The notes under the pieces were generated by a model. That model did not search any database. It saw only the letters and a list, made by a program, of their open reading frames with translations, and had not been told where the DNA came from. Below, one piece after another: positions 13,983-16,112 of a stretch of 16,112 nt of DNA. The first letter of the stretch is position 1. Every line of letters begins with the position of its first letter. The stretch lies in assembly GCA_052117325.1 (NCBI GenBank), contig JBQKJJ010000031.1, one strand, 5' to 3'. This stretch comes from CAG-964 sp902789345. Its GTDB lineage: Bacteria; Bacillota; Clostridia; Oscillospirales; Acutalibacteraceae. Made by a program: the position numbers and the translations under genes.

Positions 13983-14013
13983 ACTACGGCATAGCATTAA
14001 GCCGTGCCGTAGT
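13983..14013. repeat. Hairpin just downstream of the recombinase gene
   Basis: ACTACGGCA (13983-13991) pairs with TGCCGTAGT (14005-14013) over 9 bp with a 13-nt loop. A short AT-rich tract follows, not a clear T-run. It may be a terminator or part of the element's right end. Confidence 0.6.
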
Positions 14014-14036
14014 AATAATAAAATTAGATTTACAAG

Positions 14037-14093
14037 AGCCGCCCGTTAGGGTGTAACTTCCTTACGAAGTACACCCTAACAAGCGGCTTTTTA
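14037..14093 (+). terminator. Strong intrinsic terminator at the right end of the recombinase element
   Basis: AGCCGC (14037-14042) pairs with GCGGCT (14083-14088). Inside, GTTAGGGTGT pairs with ACACCCTAAC, and the apex ACTTCCTTACGAAGT (14056-14070) is also paired. TTTTT follows. The apex is the exact reverse complement of that in the hairpin at 6118-6153. Confidence 0.85.
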
Positions 14094-14139
14094 CGAAAAA
14101 CAAAGAAATACATATTATTTCTTCCTGAGCATAGATGTT

Positions 14140-16014
14140 ATGATTGCCGACGGTGCAAGTATTCTTCTTTTTGGTGAAAGAATAGCCGACTGTTACAAGG
14201 GAAAAACTGTAGAAAAACCTGAATTTGATTTTTACGATTATATGCAGTCATATGAAAACCTTAAAAAATCAGACAGATATAAAGAAGATGAACGCTACTG
14301 GACATCAAAGGTTGACACTTTCCCGGAGTGCGTTCAACTGCCATACAGAATTTTACCGTCTGATGTGCAAAAGCCTGTATTTAGAAGACTAAGTAAAACA
14401 TTAAACAGCGACCAGTGGAATAAACTAAAAGATATATCAAAGGCAAAGGGAGTAACCACTGCGTCAATGCTTTGCAGTGCATACAGCCGTGCCTTGTCAA
14501 AATTCAGCGGCAGTAACAACTTTGGCATAAACCTTACTATGTTTAACCGCTACCCGTTTTATAAAGATATTGAAAATATCATAGGAGATTTTACCTCAAC
14601 AGTTATACTGGATATTAAAACCGAAAAGGACTTTTGGGAGCAAACAAAGGCAATTCAAAAGAATATGTTTGAGGGCATTGAACACAGAAGCTATGATGGT
14701 GTTGACTTTATAAAACAGCTTTCAAAAAGGGGCGGCAATCCCCTATCGGCTGTTATGCCGGTTGTATTTACATGTGCAATATTTGACGATAAACTGCACG
14801 GCTGGAACGATTTAGGGAAAATACAGTATATTATAAGCCAAACCCCGCAGGTAGCACTTGACAACCAAACAACGGCAATGGACGGTGAACTGCACGTTAC
14901 ATGGGACTTTGTAGATCAGCTTTTTGAACCGGAAATGATACAGGCTCTTTTTGATGGGTATACAGGAATCCTGGAACAGCTTTGTAATGAAGCAGAAAAC
15001 CCAATCATTACATCCGATGAGCTTGTAAGCAGTGTAACAGCATACAACAACACCAAAAAGGATATTCCACTTTCAACCCTTGATTCACTTTTTGAAGAAA
15101 GAGTATTAGAAAGCGGGGATAAAACAGCCGTAGTGTGCGAAAACAGCTCCGTTACCTATTCCCAACTTAATTCTATGGCAAACCAGGTAGCAAACTACCT
15201 CTTTGAAAACAATTACAACAAATGCGGCGTTGCGGTTTCGGGAGAAAAGTGCATTGAAATAATTGCGGCAATTATGGGTATATTAAAGGCCGGCTGTTAT
15301 TATGTACCTGTTGCGGTTGATGTTCCCCCTGCAAGACAAAAATATATTCTGGAAAACAGCAACAGCAGTTTGTTAATTGACAGAAAATTTTTGAATAATA
15401 ATATATTTGGCAGTTATAGCAATGAGTTTTGTGAAAAGACACACCACATTGACGATATAGCATATATTATTTACACTTCGGGAAGCACAGGCACACCAAA
15501 GGGCGTTGTTATAAAGCACAGCGCCGCCTGCAACACAATTCTTGATATTAATGAGAAATTTAATGTTAACGAAAATGACAATATTATAGGAATATCATCA
15601 TTGTATTTTGACCTTTCGGTATATGACATTTTCGGTGCATTAAGCACAGGGGCGTCATTAGTGCTTGTAAAGGATCAACGAAATGTAAACGAAATAAAAC
15701 ATATTCTAAGAACAAACCACATTACATTTTGGAACAGCGTTCCAGCAATTCTTGATATGACCGTATCCTCAATGGATGATAATGAAACTTATGAGGATAT
15801 GAGACATATTTTGCTAAGCGGCGACTGGATTCCGTTGGATTTGTTTGATAAAGCAAAGAAAAAATTCCCAAATTGTGATGTTACCAGTCTTGGCGGTGCA
15901 ACAGAAGCAAGTATATGGTCAATTTATTATCCGATAAATAAGGTTGAGGAACATTGGAAGAGTATTCCTTACGGCTATCCTCTTGCAAATCAAACATGCT
16001 ATTCTGCGTTGTAA
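14140..16014 (+). CDS. NRPS heterocyclization-adenylation (Cy-A) fragment, truncated at both ends (probable pseudogene)
   Basis: The frame is open back to the hairpin at 14037-14093. Its coding similarity begins near 14095 (YYFFLSIDVMIADGAS), so the ATG at 14140 is internal to a domain. The Cy signature is DVMIAD-G (D-x4-D instead of HHxxxDG), with PVVFTC (206-211) and ISQTPQVALDNQ (232-243). The adenylation domain shows A1 VTYSQLN, A2 LKAGCYYVP, A3 YTSGSTGTPKG (445-455), A4 YFDLS and A5 GGATEASIWS (585-594), a version typical of Cys/Ser/Thr-activating Cy modules. It stops after IPYGYPLANQ, so A7-A10 and the carrier domain are missing, as are about 130 residues of Cy at the front. A whole module would make thiazoline or oxazoline rings; this piece could not. 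Confidence 0.88.
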   Translation: MIADGASILLFGERIADCYKGKTVEKPEFDFYDYMQSYENLKKSDRYKEDERYWTSKVDTFPECVQLPYRILPSDVQKPVFRRLSKTLNSDQWNKLKDISKAKGVTTASMLCSAYSRALSKFSGSNNFGINLTMFNRYPFYKDIENIIGDFTSTVILDIKTEKDFWEQTKAIQKNMFEGIEHRSYDGVDFIKQLSKRGGNPLSAVMPVVFTCAIFDDKLHGWNDLGKIQYIISQTPQVALDNQTTAMDGELHVTWDFVDQLFEPEMIQALFDGYTGILEQLCNEAENPIITSDELVSSVTAYNNTKKDIPLSTLDSLFEERVLESGDKTAVVCENSSVTYSQLNSMANQVANYLFENNYNKCGVAVSGEKCIEIIAAIMGILKAGCYYVPVAVDVPPARQKYILENSNSSLLIDRKFLNNNIFGSYSNEFCEKTHHIDDIAYIIYTSGSTGTPKGVVIKHSAACNTILDINEKFNVNENDNIIGISSLYFDLSVYDIFGALSTGASLVLVKDQRNVNEIKHILRTNHITFWNSVPAILDMTVSSMDDNETYEDMRHILLSGDWIPLDLFDKAKKKFPNCDVTSLGGATEASIWSIYYPINKVEEHWKSIPYGYPLANQTCYSAL

Positions 16015-16071
16015 ATAGATGTGACCCATTTTTAGGTAAAAATAAATCAAAGTTTGGTATAGTGTTTTTTG

Positions 16072-16112
16072 AAAGCCTTTGGAGTGGAGCGTAGCGGAAC
16101 GGAAAAGGCTTT
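16072..16112. terminator. Hairpin at the right window edge
   Basis: AAAGCCTTT (16072-16080) pairs with AAAGGCTTT (16104-16112), with GGAGCGTAGCGGA in the loop. TTTTTT at 16065-16070 precedes it. It is probably a terminator, cut by the window end. The 16015-16071 stretch before it holds no gene that I can support. Confidence 0.6.

Overview
The window looks like a low-G+C chromosomal accessory region of a gut-type Clostridia bacterium (Ruminococcus/Oscillospiraceae-like). The reasons are AGGAGG-type ribosome binding sites, TTGACA/TATAAT-type promoters, many intrinsic terminators, a BspA-like leucine-rich-repeat surface protein, and TnpV, TnpW-like and TnpX-like genes of the Tn4451 type. No species can be named from the sequence alone.

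Layout. (1) 1-3829, minus: a very large secreted protein with BspA-type leucine-rich repeats followed by exact 87-residue bacterial Ig-like tandem repeats, running off the left edge. (2) 3830-5046: a structured gene-poor gap, a decayed IS30-like transposase start, and the C-terminal piece of a phage tail (Gp37-like) protein. (3) 5078-5932, minus: a lipoprotein with its own promoter, sharing a bidirectional terminator with the phage fragment. (4) 6222-7027, plus: a small mobile-element protein and a tnpV pseudogene carrying two copies of a 67-bp hairpin repeat. (5) 7104-10770, minus: visibly G+C-richer phage tail-module remnants. These are a C-terminal fragment, a 65-aa and a 189-aa structural protein, and a GH18-like tail hydrolase fused in frame to a histidine kinase that has lost its own N-terminus. 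Between the phage genes sits a lower-G+C alpha/beta hydrolase with its own promoter and terminator, which is how a phage cargo ('moron') gene is arranged. (6) About 10771-14094, plus: a compact serine-recombinase element. It has a strong promoter driving an apparent stand-alone ~165-nt RNA, a long strand-specific hairpin, a heavily structured leader, a winged-helix-like protein, a TnpW-like protein and a 556-aa large serine recombinase. (7) 14095-16014, plus: a heterocyclization-adenylation fragment of a non-ribosomal peptide synthetase, truncated at both ends, then a hairpin at the window edge.

The intact genes most likely to work are the surface protein, the lipoprotein, the alpha/beta hydrolase and the recombinase element. 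The rest is a mosaic of broken mobile DNA and genes cut by it. The two flanks of the recombinase element (phage to the left, NRPS to the right) do not belong together, so the locus has been rearranged or is an assembly chimera.

The best candidates for something undescribed are the structured RNA block at 10829-11427 in the recombinase element, the 67-bp double insertion in tnpV, the GH18-histidine kinase fusion, and the two hairpins that share a loop but have different stems.
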